Source: an uncultured Fluviicola sp. (GTDB lineage: Bacteria; Bacteroidota; Bacteroidia; Flavobacteriales_D; Crocinitomicaceae). Taken from it: a DNA stretch of 64,000 nucleotides. The notes under the pieces were generated by a model that saw only the letters and a program-made list of their open reading frames with translations, had not been told where the DNA came from and made no database searches. The stretch is from NCBI RefSeq assembly GCF_902168135.1, contig NZ_CABHOL010000017.1:62001-126000 (forward strand), in the 5' to 3' direction. The position numbers and the translations under genes were made by a program. Of the stretch, positions 18,448 through 25,666 are shown in pieces (positions within the stretch are counted from its first letter, which is position 1; every line of letters begins with the position of its first letter).

Positions 18448-19357
18448 GTTTGTTAAAAATTACAGTTACTAATTGATTAGGTTGCGTATTCGTTCCCGGA
18501 GAAGGGAATTGTTTGAATGAATCTCCAATAACGACGGAATCCTTTTTCTGATAAACCGGGTTTAATTTTAGTCCGAGGTTTTTCAGGATCTTTCGAACAG
18601 CTGTTTCGGTTAAACCCAAAAGATTTGGAACTGCGATTGCATTGTTTTCCCTGTTAGTAACAGGAGTGATGTCAAAAAACAGTTCGCTGATAGCTTCGCC
18701 ATTCACGTTTTCGGAATTTTCCAGAGTCAGTAAAGATGCACTCAGTGATTCGCCGTCTCCATGAACAAGCGCTTTCAGTTTCAGTGAGATATTGGACAGC
18801 TTAAAAGGAAGTCCGTCAGCTGAATCCGTTGCAGTAGCAATCTCAGAAACAAGATTTGCATATAAATCCTGGATAGGAACCGGCGGAGTTTCTGGTTCTC
18901 CGGTATTCGTCGTAATCGGGAAATAGTTGGCGACCGGCAAAATCTCTTCGAATTCAGTGTTTGTGTCGAGGATCATTTCATCAGGGATCATAGTCATTTT
19001 GCCGAAATCAATGACGAAAGTTAGTATTCCATCAAGATCTTCCACTTTAAAAACAAATGAACTTGCGATAATTGGCTGTTTTACAATTCCTGATCCGATC
19101 GGGTTACTCGGAACGATCCTTAGCGGAGGCAGCCTCTCGGTAGCAATCAAGTTGTAAAAGATCCCTTCTTCCGTAGTGGCGGATCCAACAGGTTTTTCAA
19201 TGGTTAGTTGTCCTGCTGTGATCGTTTCTGCGAAAACAGTGATCCAGTTGCGATCTTTAAAACTATAGAATTGCACACGAACTGGAAGATCATCAAACGA
19301 TGCACCAGTTGAGTCATTAAGCTTAAACTTTAATGAGAAATTTTCAAATGTTATCAT
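18440..19357 (-). CDS. Beta-rich protein with C-terminal PASTA domain
   Basis: 305 aa without signal peptide. The first 130 residues look like beta-sandwich modules (FSLKFKLNDSTGASFDDLPV). A middle region (about 165-235) is acidic and Ser-rich. The last 65 residues are a convincing PASTA domain: VPNLLGLTETAVRKILKNLG, then FKQFPSPGTNTQPNQLVTVI. PASTA domains normally sit outside the cell on Ser/Thr kinases or PBPs and bind muropeptides; here no kinase or export signal exists. It overlaps the next gene by 8 bp and the previous one by 4 bp, so it is translationally coupled within the block. Confidence 0.7.
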   Translation of the reverse strand: MITFENFSLKFKLNDSTGASFDDLPVRVQFYSFKDRNWITVFAETITAGQLTIEKPVGSATTEEGIFYNLIATERLPPLRIVPSNPIGSGIVKQPIIASSFVFKVEDLDGILTFVIDFGKMTMIPDEMILDTNTEFEEILPVANYFPITTNTGEPETPPVPIQDLYANLVSEIATATDSADGLPFKLSNISLKLKALVHGDGESLSASLLTLENSENVNGEAISELFFDITPVTNRENNAIAVPNLLGLTETAVRKILKNLGLKLNPVYQKKDSVVIGDSFKQFPSPGTNTQPNQLVTVIFNKHE

Positions 19358-20028
19358 GGCTTACTAATTGCGATTGATGTAAATTGTGTGCCACTATTGG
19401 CTTTGAACACGAAGGTTCGGAGTAAGTCGTAGTCTGAGATTTTGAGTTTAACTTTTACCTTGAAACTCCCGTCTTCATTGATGGTATATCCGTCTTTCGG
19501 ATCGATGAAAACCGGTGGAGTAACAGCGTTGCCGCCGTTGAGGTTGAAGGAAGTGTCTGCATCAAAATTCAACTCTATTCGTTGGCCGCCAATAGGTTCT
19601 CCTGTCGGTTGGATTGCTTTTACAGTAATGGTGTAAAAAGCAAAGTCGGTTGCTATACTGTCTACGGCAGCAGATCCTATCAATAAAACCTGCGGTAATC
19701 CTTCGTTTGGCATAACGGCAACAAAACGTCCTGAAATGTTGCTTGTAATAGTTCCCAGGTTTCTGCTCGTGGTTTCGGTACTCCGAAACGGTACGAATCG
19801 GATTCCGTTTCCTCCGGTAGAACTTCCGCCTGTTTGGGTTGTTTCAAATTGTGAAATAACTTCCAGGTTAAAATCCAGGTAAGGAAGCTGGTATAAAGTA
19901 TTGGGTCTTCCGTATTCATCATACGGAGCCATGCTGCGCAAGGTGTCCTGCGCTTCATTCAAACTGTCCGCGATGCTGAGAACTATTTCATGCAGGGCCA
20001 GTGAATTGGTGGTTGTTGGTGAACTCAT
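19354..20028 (-). CDS. Accessory-block protein with family-like N-terminus and Ig-like C-terminus
   Basis: 224 aa. Residues about 8-45 match the family helix (LHEIVLSIADSLNEAQDTLR) in degenerate form, and LPYLDFNLEVISQFE could be the strand motif; the Pro-Ala-Pro motif is not evident. The C-terminal part (about 125-224) is a beta-sandwich-like domain (ITVKAIQPTGEPIGGQRIEL, then DGYTINEDGSFKVKVKLKIS) of the Big/Ig type that carries tunable loops. No signal peptide. The gene starts 3 bp after the coiled-coil gene and overlaps the PASTA-ended gene by 4 bp. Confidence 0.65.
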   Translation of the reverse strand: MSSPTTTNSLALHEIVLSIADSLNEAQDTLRSMAPYDEYGRPNTLYQLPYLDFNLEVISQFETTQTGGSSTGGNGIRFVPFRSTETTSRNLGTITSNISGRFVAVMPNEGLPQVLLIGSAAVDSIATDFAFYTITVKAIQPTGEPIGGQRIELNFDADTSFNLNGGNAVTPPVFIDPKDGYTINEDGSFKVKVKLKISDYDLLRTFVFKANSGTQFTSIAISKP

Positions 20029-20031
20029 TTT

Positions 20032-21105
20032 TTAATTGTATTTATCGTTTTTGCGTTCTTTTTTTCTACTTGACCGTTCTTCTTCTTTTCGTTCGGCCTT
20101 TTTTCTTGAAAGAAATCGTTCTTTCAGTCTTTCCCTGCGTTCTGTCTCCTTTTGCTCGGTTTCTTTTTGCTCCGCTTTTTTTGCCGAGGCGTTTTCCGAA
20201 ACTTTGTTTTGGCGGTCATCTAAGGTCAGTTCTTTCTCCAGTTTTTCGGTCATCTCTTTGATTTCCGGTACTTTTGATTCAAGGGATTCCAATGAATCTT
20301 TGATCTCTGATTTGACAGATTGACCAAAGCGTTTGGCTTCTTCCAACTTTTCGGAAAGTTTTTTAACCGCCACTTTCTCTTTCAGTTTTTCCTTCCGGGT
20401 TTCGTGTTTTTCATCCCAGTCGTCTCTTATCCTGCGAATTTTTTTAGGAATATCAGCAGTTTCTTTCACCTGGTCCAGTTTCTGTTGAAACTTCACAAGA
20501 TCCTTCTGTCCGAATGCATCAATCGGTTTTTTTAGTTCCTTGATTTTCTCAGGGACCTTCTTTACTTTTTCTATCAATTCGGTTTGCACTTTCTTTTTTC
20601 TTTCTATTACATCTTTCTCTTTCCGGATTGACTTGGTTTTAGACCAAAGTTTCTCGGAACTTTCTTTTATTGATTTTCGTGCTTTTTGGCTGGTTGAAGG
20701 ATCTTGTTCGGTTTCTTCTTTTTGCAAAGACCTGTTTTTTAGGGCTAATTTCTCTCTCAGACGGTCCTGAGTTTCCTCCCATTTCTTCAGTTCTTTGCTT
20801 TTTTTTAAGAGCCGCTCTTCCAGTTTTTTCTTTTGAGCGGCTCTGTTTTTTTCCTTCTCACGTTTACTTTTAAACGATTCGATAGTACCGGTGAACCGAG
20901 GATTTTCTTCTACAGGATTATTCGATTGAAGTAAATTGCCCATCTCATTTTCCAAAGACTGCCGTTCCTTCAACAAATCTTCCAATTTCTGATTTTGGGA
21001 TGCAATTTCATCCAGGGTAAATTGGGTATTACTAAAAGAGTTTTCGCTTTCGTTTTTTGAATCTGAATCAGTGGTTTTGATGAGTTTTTTCCAGCTTTTT
21101 GTCAT
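20032..21105 (-). CDS. Highly charged coiled-coil protein
   Basis: 357 aa, dominated by Lys, Glu, Arg and Ser, with almost no aromatic residues apart from scattered Phe and Trp. Long stretches have heptad character (ENEMGNLLQ, then LEERLLKKSKELKKWEETQ), predicting extended coiled coil or a partly disordered charged rod. The C-terminus is a run of KxER/KKxE repeats. No signal peptide, membrane helix or catalytic motif. It lies in the middle of the accessory operon with 26-bp and 3-bp gaps. A scaffold or linker role is possible but is inference only. Confidence 0.7.
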   Translation of the reverse strand: MTKSWKKLIKTTDSDSKNESENSFSNTQFTLDEIASQNQKLEDLLKERQSLENEMGNLLQSNNPVEENPRFTGTIESFKSKREKEKNRAAQKKKLEERLLKKSKELKKWEETQDRLREKLALKNRSLQKEETEQDPSTSQKARKSIKESSEKLWSKTKSIRKEKDVIERKKKVQTELIEKVKKVPEKIKELKKPIDAFGQKDLVKFQQKLDQVKETADIPKKIRRIRDDWDEKHETRKEKLKEKVAVKKLSEKLEEAKRFGQSVKSEIKDSLESLESKVPEIKEMTEKLEKELTLDDRQNKVSENASAKKAEQKETEQKETERRERLKERFLSRKKAERKEEERSSRKKERKNDKYN

Positions 21106-21131
21106 AATCTTGTTTTAGAATAGGTTAGTAA

Positions 21132-21680
21132 TTAATTTACGGTTTCCTCTTCCTCGAGCTCAGGCTGAATTCGGGCAATTTCTGTTTCGTCCATTAATTG
21201 TTTTAAACGACTTTCAAACATTGCCGGAGCAGGAACTGTTACGAGTTTGGTACGCATTTCGGAACTTCCGTTTGCTTCGTATTGGTATTTCTGAGAATAA
21301 CTTGCGTTTACAGATGCTGCAATTACACCAAATGGTGACCAGGCAACACCTTTGACAGAAGATTCAGCACTGATTTCCTCTTCTTTCCTCATTGAAATAG
21401 CCAATTTAAGTTCAATGTATGTCTCTACAAACTGGTAAAACGTAGGTGTAAAACCAAGAGCCAGTAAGCTCACTCCGTCATCTCCTTCTCTGAGTTTAAT
21501 CAGTGAAGTTTCATCACGTTCCAGGTTTCCTTGATCATTCAGTTTGAATCCCGCCATTAACTGCGCGATTTTGATAGAAACACGATCGAGAGCATATTGA
21601 GCCTCGGCAATCCCTACACCAAGCGTTCGAACTAATTCCGGAAACGGAGCATTCAATAACTCTCTTCCAACATTTATCAT
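21132..21680 (-). CDS. Accessory-block family protein, compact form
   Basis: 182 aa and a clean example of the family. N-terminal helix FPELVRTLGVGIAEAQYALD and the following SIKIAQLMAG; then a short charged insert; then SLLALGFTPTFYQFVETYIE with LKLAISMRKEE; then VNASYSQKYQYEANGSS and MRTKLVTVPAPAMFESRLKQ. It is closest to the 292-aa neighbour, with which it shares the last two motifs almost unchanged. No signal peptide or membrane segment. The 58-bp gap upstream holds a hairpin (21706-21730). Function unknown. Confidence 0.75.
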   Translation of the reverse strand: MINVGRELLNAPFPELVRTLGVGIAEAQYALDRVSIKIAQLMAGFKLNDQGNLERDETSLIKLREGDDGVSLLALGFTPTFYQFVETYIELKLAISMRKEEEISAESSVKGVAWSPFGVIAASVNASYSQKYQYEANGSSEMRTKLVTVPAPAMFESRLKQLMDETEIARIQPELEEEETVN

Positions 21681-21705
21681 AAGCTTATTGATTAAGGGTT
21701 AATAA

Positions 21706-21730
21706 GGCAGCTGCCGCTTTGACAGCTGCC
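21706..21730. other. Intercistronic hairpin in the accessory operon
   Basis: 8-bp perfect stem GGCAGCTG / CAGCTGCC with a 9-nt loop, flanked by direct AGGGTTAA copies. No T-run follows on the minus strand, so it is more likely an mRNA processing or stability element than a terminator. Confidence 0.45.
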
Positions 21731-21738
21731 AGGGTTAA

Positions 21739-22617
21739 TTATGCCGGAGTTTGTACTGGCTGAGTTCCTTCATTGTTGAACTCTTCTTCCATCATTCGCT
21801 GGATGCGCTGCTCCAGAACTGCAGGTGCAGGGATCGGAACCAATTTGGTGCGAAGCAAACTGGATCCTTCCGCTGAGTAGCTGTACTTCTGAGCATAACT
21901 TGCGTTAACCTGTGAAGTTTGAACCGATCGTCCGAATTTAATTCTTCCGAATCCATGACCAATACGAGCTGCACTTGATCTTAAATTGTTGTTTACGGCA
22001 GAACTTGTATTTCCTTCCTGTGTGTAACGAATGGAAATTTTCACTTCAATGATAGTATCAACGAATTGATAGAAAGTCGGGGTGAAACCACATTCCAACA
22101 TGGAAATTCTTCGAGGAAGACTTACAGCTACACCGGCATCTGTTGAAGGGGATGTTAAAGCAATCTCCAGGTCTCCATAGGCTACCTGAACAGAAGCTCC
22201 TCCACCAACGGTACCTACATGGTAAAAACCTTGATAATCGATGTAGGTATTTTCAGCAATTGCTGCTCCGGGAGTAAATCCTGGTGGAACAGTAGAAGTT
22301 AACGTTGGTTGGTAATCGCCAGCCAATACTCCACGAATCTCCGCTTTTTGCTGGATGTTTGTTGTAGAGTTGTGACGAGCAATCGCTTCACCTTTTGTGA
22401 TGCTTTCCGTTCCGAAATACACTCGACTATCTTCAAAAGTGACATTTCCAGCTTCATCCGTAACGGTTGTTAAACCGCCCATCATTTCGGCTACATCGAT
22501 AGAGTTCTGATCCAGAACGATTTGTGCTTCTGCGATTGCAAAAGCCATTTGGCGAATCATGTCGCCCATAGGCACGTCAAGAAGTTCCTGACCAATGCGT
22601 GGTTTGTTGTTAAACAT
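21739..22617 (-). CDS. Accessory-block family protein with 110-residue insert
   Basis: 292 aa. The family helix (MGDMIRQMAFAIAEAQIVLD, NSIDVAEMMGG) comes first. An insert of about 110 residues follows (about 48-165), Gly/Thr/Val-rich and beta-like, including PGFTPGAAIAENTYIDYQGF, not shared with paralogues. Then the core ISMLECGFTPTFYQFVDTII with EVKISIRYTQE, and VNASYAQKYSYSAEGSSLLR running into TKLVPIPAPAVLEQRIQRMM. No signal peptide. The 25-26-bp gaps on both sides fit one operon. I cannot assign a function. Confidence 0.75.
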   Translation of the reverse strand: MFNNKPRIGQELLDVPMGDMIRQMAFAIAEAQIVLDQNSIDVAEMMGGLTTVTDEAGNVTFEDSRVYFGTESITKGEAIARHNSTTNIQQKAEIRGVLAGDYQPTLTSTVPPGFTPGAAIAENTYIDYQGFYHVGTVGGGASVQVAYGDLEIALTSPSTDAGVAVSLPRRISMLECGFTPTFYQFVDTIIEVKISIRYTQEGNTSSAVNNNLRSSAARIGHGFGRIKFGRSVQTSQVNASYAQKYSYSAEGSSLLRTKLVPIPAPAVLEQRIQRMMEEEFNNEGTQPVQTPA

Positions 22618-22642
22618 ACTTTGTTGTTTTTGTGATTAATGA

Positions 22643-23104
22643 TTACGTTGTTGTGTTTCCTTCTGTGCTTAAGTTTTTCAGAAGTGTAACTAAATTTTCG
22701 GGTGGAGGCAGAGAAACCATGCGGGCTGCAATACTCGAAGAAGCCGAAGCTGATTGATCGAATTTACGTGCGTAGCCTGCACTCACGGTCGTTGAGACCA
22801 TTTTTGTTTCCACTGAAACCACTCCGTTTACATCGAAAGCAGTTGATTCCGACATTGCAAAATCCATTTTCGCTTCAAAACTTGCTTCCGTGAAAGCGTA
22901 GAAACTGGGTACAAAACCTAAGTTTAATAGGCTGACCTGATTTTCTCCGATTTCCACGGTACTGGAAGCGAGTTGTTTCAACATGTTGATGGAATTGGTG
23001 TCCAATGCTGCCTGAGCGGTTGCTACCGAAAGTCCCATGTTTTCGATCATAGACGAAAGCGGGGAATTCGTTAGTGTACTTGTGATTGTTTCAATTGCTG
23101 CCAT
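22643..23104 (-). CDS. Accessory-block family protein, minimal form
   Basis: 153 aa, the shortest member and probably close to the core fold. It has the N-terminal helix (LSSMIENMGLSVATAQAALD, TNSINMLKQL), the core strand motif SLLNLGFVPSFYAFTEASFE with AKMDFAMSES, and the C-terminal SAGYARKFDQSASASSSIAA followed by RMVSLPPPENLVTLLKNL. No insert, signal peptide or membrane helix. It lies between the 606-aa OmpA-containing member and the 292-aa member with gaps of about 25 bp. Function unknown. Confidence 0.75.
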   Translation of the reverse strand: MAAIETITSTLTNSPLSSMIENMGLSVATAQAALDTNSINMLKQLASSTVEIGENQVSLLNLGFVPSFYAFTEASFEAKMDFAMSESTAFDVNGVVSVETKMVSTTVSAGYARKFDQSASASSSIAARMVSLPPPENLVTLLKNLSTEGNTTT

Positions 23105-23130
23105 GTGCCAGGAGTTTTAATAGGTTAATA

Positions 23131-24951
23131 CTATTCTCCGCTCACATAGACAGTTCGAAGGAATCCGACAAAGTCCTGAGGAGCCGGAACTGCAACCAGT
23201 CTGGCAGACATAGCGGCATTCCCTTCCATAGACATTTCAAACTGACGCGACATTCTGAAATCCACACTTGCACCTAAAGCGAAAGAGCTATCCTGGGATC
23301 TGTTGCTTACAGAATCATTCAAAATAGACTTTTCATTCTTCGTTTTTGATGTTAGGAAGCTGTTGGATACTTCGGTACCTGAACTGCTGCTTTCATCATC
23401 GTGCTCAATGGAGATCTCTTCTGTCAGGTTTGTAAGCAATGTGAATTTGACGATGGATTCATCTTCGAGGAAGTAATGTTGTCCATCTTTAAACTCGTAA
23501 GAATGGCTCTCGATTTTTGAGGAAACGTGTTCCACAACCTCACTGAAGGCTTCATCTAGATTATAGAACAATACTGCGGATCCATATTTTGCATCCAATT
23601 TATGGAAAGGCTCAGTTGTATTCACATCGGCGTAAACAAACTTATTAGGACCTGTAGATGATTTGACAGGAGTAGCATCTTCAGTCACATTTCCGTCAAT
23701 GAAAATCAGATAATCGCTATCTAACTCAATTGCGGCATAACGCTGCTCCAGGTTACTGTTCCCCGGGTCATTGGTTACCGAATCGATCTTTACGTTGACA
23801 GGAGCAGTTGATCCGAAAATGTAAGACTTCAGATTTTCAGCACGTCTTTTTGCCAAACTTTGGTTTTTCGGATTATTTCCTCCTTTCGGATCTGTCATCC
23901 CTGTAATGGTGATCGATGATTCCGGATCATAGTTATGGATCAATCGCAGCACCTTGTGTACAAGACCATGGTCTGAATGGTTTTTGTTTGCTACAACACC
24001 CGGAGGATATCCTGCAACTGAATTGTCGTTTGGTCCTGTTTTCAGATCTTTAGTCATGGTAACTTCGTCGCTGTTGTACGGGAAGTAAATGGTGCTTAGA
24101 ATCGGTGCCCAGACGCTGTTAACGTTATCGTATTGATATACTTTTCCATCTTTGCTTACTCCGTATAACTGACCTCCACCTAAAACATCTGGATGGTCTG
24201 CGGCATCCAATGTTGTAATCAAGTTTGTGGTAACTGTGAAATCCGCACCTGATCCGTTTACATCAACAAGAGTAGTTGGTGAATAACTACCGATTTTAAG
24301 AATTCCGACAGCATCTTTTTTGTAATGCAGACTTTCTTCCAGTCGAATGAAACCATTGTCTATCCAAATATCCACACCTCGACTGTTGTTATTGGTCAGT
24401 TTTTTGGACTGGATATCTTCGTAAACCTGTTCTACCGAAGCTTGAGTAATAATGTCATGCTTGAACTTTTCAATCCGACTTTTTGCTTCAAGGGCTTCAC
24501 TTTGCTTCACAAATTTATTGTTAATCTTAACCGAGTTTTTTTCATTGGCCCGGAAATTCATTTGTCTGGAAGCTTTGTATTCCTCGGTTGTTTCAGAGTA
24601 GCTGTCTTCACTCAAAAAGTTATGTGTATCTTCGGAATATCCTTTGTTTTTGGCTATTTGGAGATCCAATCCGAATCCGAATTCCAATGCTTCTTTCAGG
24701 GCCATTTTTAAGTTGATGCTGGCGCTGATGTCTGCATATTGGAATGCATAGAATACCGGAGCGAACCCTAATTCCAACAAGGAAACACCGTTGATCTGGG
24801 TTTCTGCCAATTTAATAGCCTGCGCTATCGAATTGTCATCTAGTTTCTGTTGAGCTTCAGCAATTCCGAGGGCAAGGTTTTTGAAGATGTCACTGACATC
24901 AACCTGCTGCAGAATGGAAGCTCCATCACTGAATTTGGTTAAATCACTCAT
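23131..24951 (-). CDS. Accessory-block family protein with inserted OmpA-like domain
   Basis: 606 aa. Residues 20-90 carry the family helix and core (LGIAEAQQKLDDNSIAQAIK, SLLELGFAPVFYAFQYADIS) and residues 555-600 the C-terminal motif (ALGASVDFRMSRQFEMSMEG, then ARLVAVPAPQDFVGFLR). Between them is an insert of about 450 residues: a charged helical region (about 100-190), a beta-rich region (about 190-285) and an OmpA_C-like domain (about 288-410) with TGMTDPKGGNNPKNQSLAKR. That segment holds the Asp (354) and Arg (370) expected to bind diaminopimelate. There is no signal peptide. The start lies 18 bp after a structured intergenic element. Confidence 0.75.
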   Translation of the reverse strand: MSDLTKFSDGASILQQVDVSDIFKNLALGIAEAQQKLDDNSIAQAIKLAETQINGVSLLELGFAPVFYAFQYADISASINLKMALKEALEFGFGLDLQIAKNKGYSEDTHNFLSEDSYSETTEEYKASRQMNFRANEKNSVKINNKFVKQSEALEAKSRIEKFKHDIITQASVEQVYEDIQSKKLTNNNSRGVDIWIDNGFIRLEESLHYKKDAVGILKIGSYSPTTLVDVNGSGADFTVTTNLITTLDAADHPDVLGGGQLYGVSKDGKVYQYDNVNSVWAPILSTIYFPYNSDEVTMTKDLKTGPNDNSVAGYPPGVVANKNHSDHGLVHKVLRLIHNYDPESSITITGMTDPKGGNNPKNQSLAKRRAENLKSYIFGSTAPVNVKIDSVTNDPGNSNLEQRYAAIELDSDYLIFIDGNVTEDATPVKSSTGPNKFVYADVNTTEPFHKLDAKYGSAVLFYNLDEAFSEVVEHVSSKIESHSYEFKDGQHYFLEDESIVKFTLLTNLTEEISIEHDDESSSSGTEVSNSFLTSKTKNEKSILNDSVSNRSQDSSFALGASVDFRMSRQFEMSMEGNAAMSARLVAVPAPQDFVGFLRTVYVSGE

Positions 24952-24969
24952 AAATTAATTGTTTTTAAT

Positions 24970-25101
24970 GTTTTGTACGAAATACAGGCTGCGTCCGAAA
25001 GATGAGGGTGTAACCGGTATGCCCTGGTCATTTTAATGATGGGTTTCAGGCGGACAGTTATTTGTGCGCACAAATAAGGCTGCCTGTATTTCGTATAAAA
25101 C
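24970..25101. other. 132-nt structured intergenic element (RNA or small MITE-like element)
   Basis: Near-perfect 20-bp terminal inverted repeat (24970-24989 / 25082-25101, 19 of 20 matching) encloses a perfect 20-bp palindrome (25058-25077, centred on GTGCGCAC) and further pairs such as GTCCG (24993-24997) with CGGAC (25051-25055). It fills most of the 155-bp gap between the TPR gene and the 606-aa gene, which starts 18 bp after the repeat. It could fold into a multi-branch leader RNA or be a small non-autonomous element. Confidence 0.65.
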
Positions 25102-25106
25102 GGGGT

Positions 25107-25661
25107 TTAGAACGGATTGATCATTTCCGGCAGTTGAACTGCTATTTTTTCGTTGACATTCTCTTTACGAACCGTAAAGTAGCGATGCCTGTTTTGTAGA
25201 TCACGCACTTTTTGGTGAGTAATCGCATAACCTCTTCGAAGCCAGTTCAGTAACTCTTTTGCCAGAGGCATGGATAGTTCCTTTGCTTCTTTAAGAGCTG
25301 CGTCGAAAGCTTCAATCGCTTCTGTTTTTTCATCCAGGTAAATACACTGGATTCCTTTCCGTTCCCAGAGCGATGCGAGGTTTTTCCTGAACCATTCATC
25401 TGTACGTTCGGCCTTTTTAGGTGTCAGGAAATCAATGCTTTTCTCACAAAAAGTGATGATTTCTTCGTGTGCCTCCATCAATTCCAGGGATTCCATTGCA
25501 CACAAACTGTAATGCTGCAGGAAGAGCTCCGAATTTTCGACTGACTGGCACATGCGCATAGCCTCTTTGTAGTGGCGCAATGCTTCTTTGTGATCTCCTT
25601 TTAAAGCGAGGATTTTTCCGTTTTCAGCGATTTGGAGATGGAGGTTAGTTTTTTCTTTCAT
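25107..25661 (-). CDS. TPR-repeat protein
   Basis: 184 aa, all helical. At least two to three TPR-like units are visible: GKILALKGDHKEALRHYKEA near the N-terminus, a degenerate middle unit, and ERKGIQCIYLDEKTEAIEAF near residue 117, with the usual small-residue and aromatic positions. The C-terminal 45 residues are not TPR. No signal peptide. It lies 5 bp after the L7/L12-like repeat gene, so it is the second gene of the accessory operon. TPR proteins are usually adaptors; the partner is probably encoded in the block (inference). Confidence 0.75.
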   Translation of the reverse strand: MKEKTNLHLQIAENGKILALKGDHKEALRHYKEAMRMCQSVENSELFLQHYSLCAMESLELMEAHEEIITFCEKSIDFLTPKKAERTDEWFRKNLASLWERKGIQCIYLDEKTEAIEAFDAALKEAKELSMPLAKELLNWLRRGYAITHQKVRDLQNRHRYFTVRKENVNEKIAVQLPEMINPF

Positions 25662-25666
25662 TGGTC

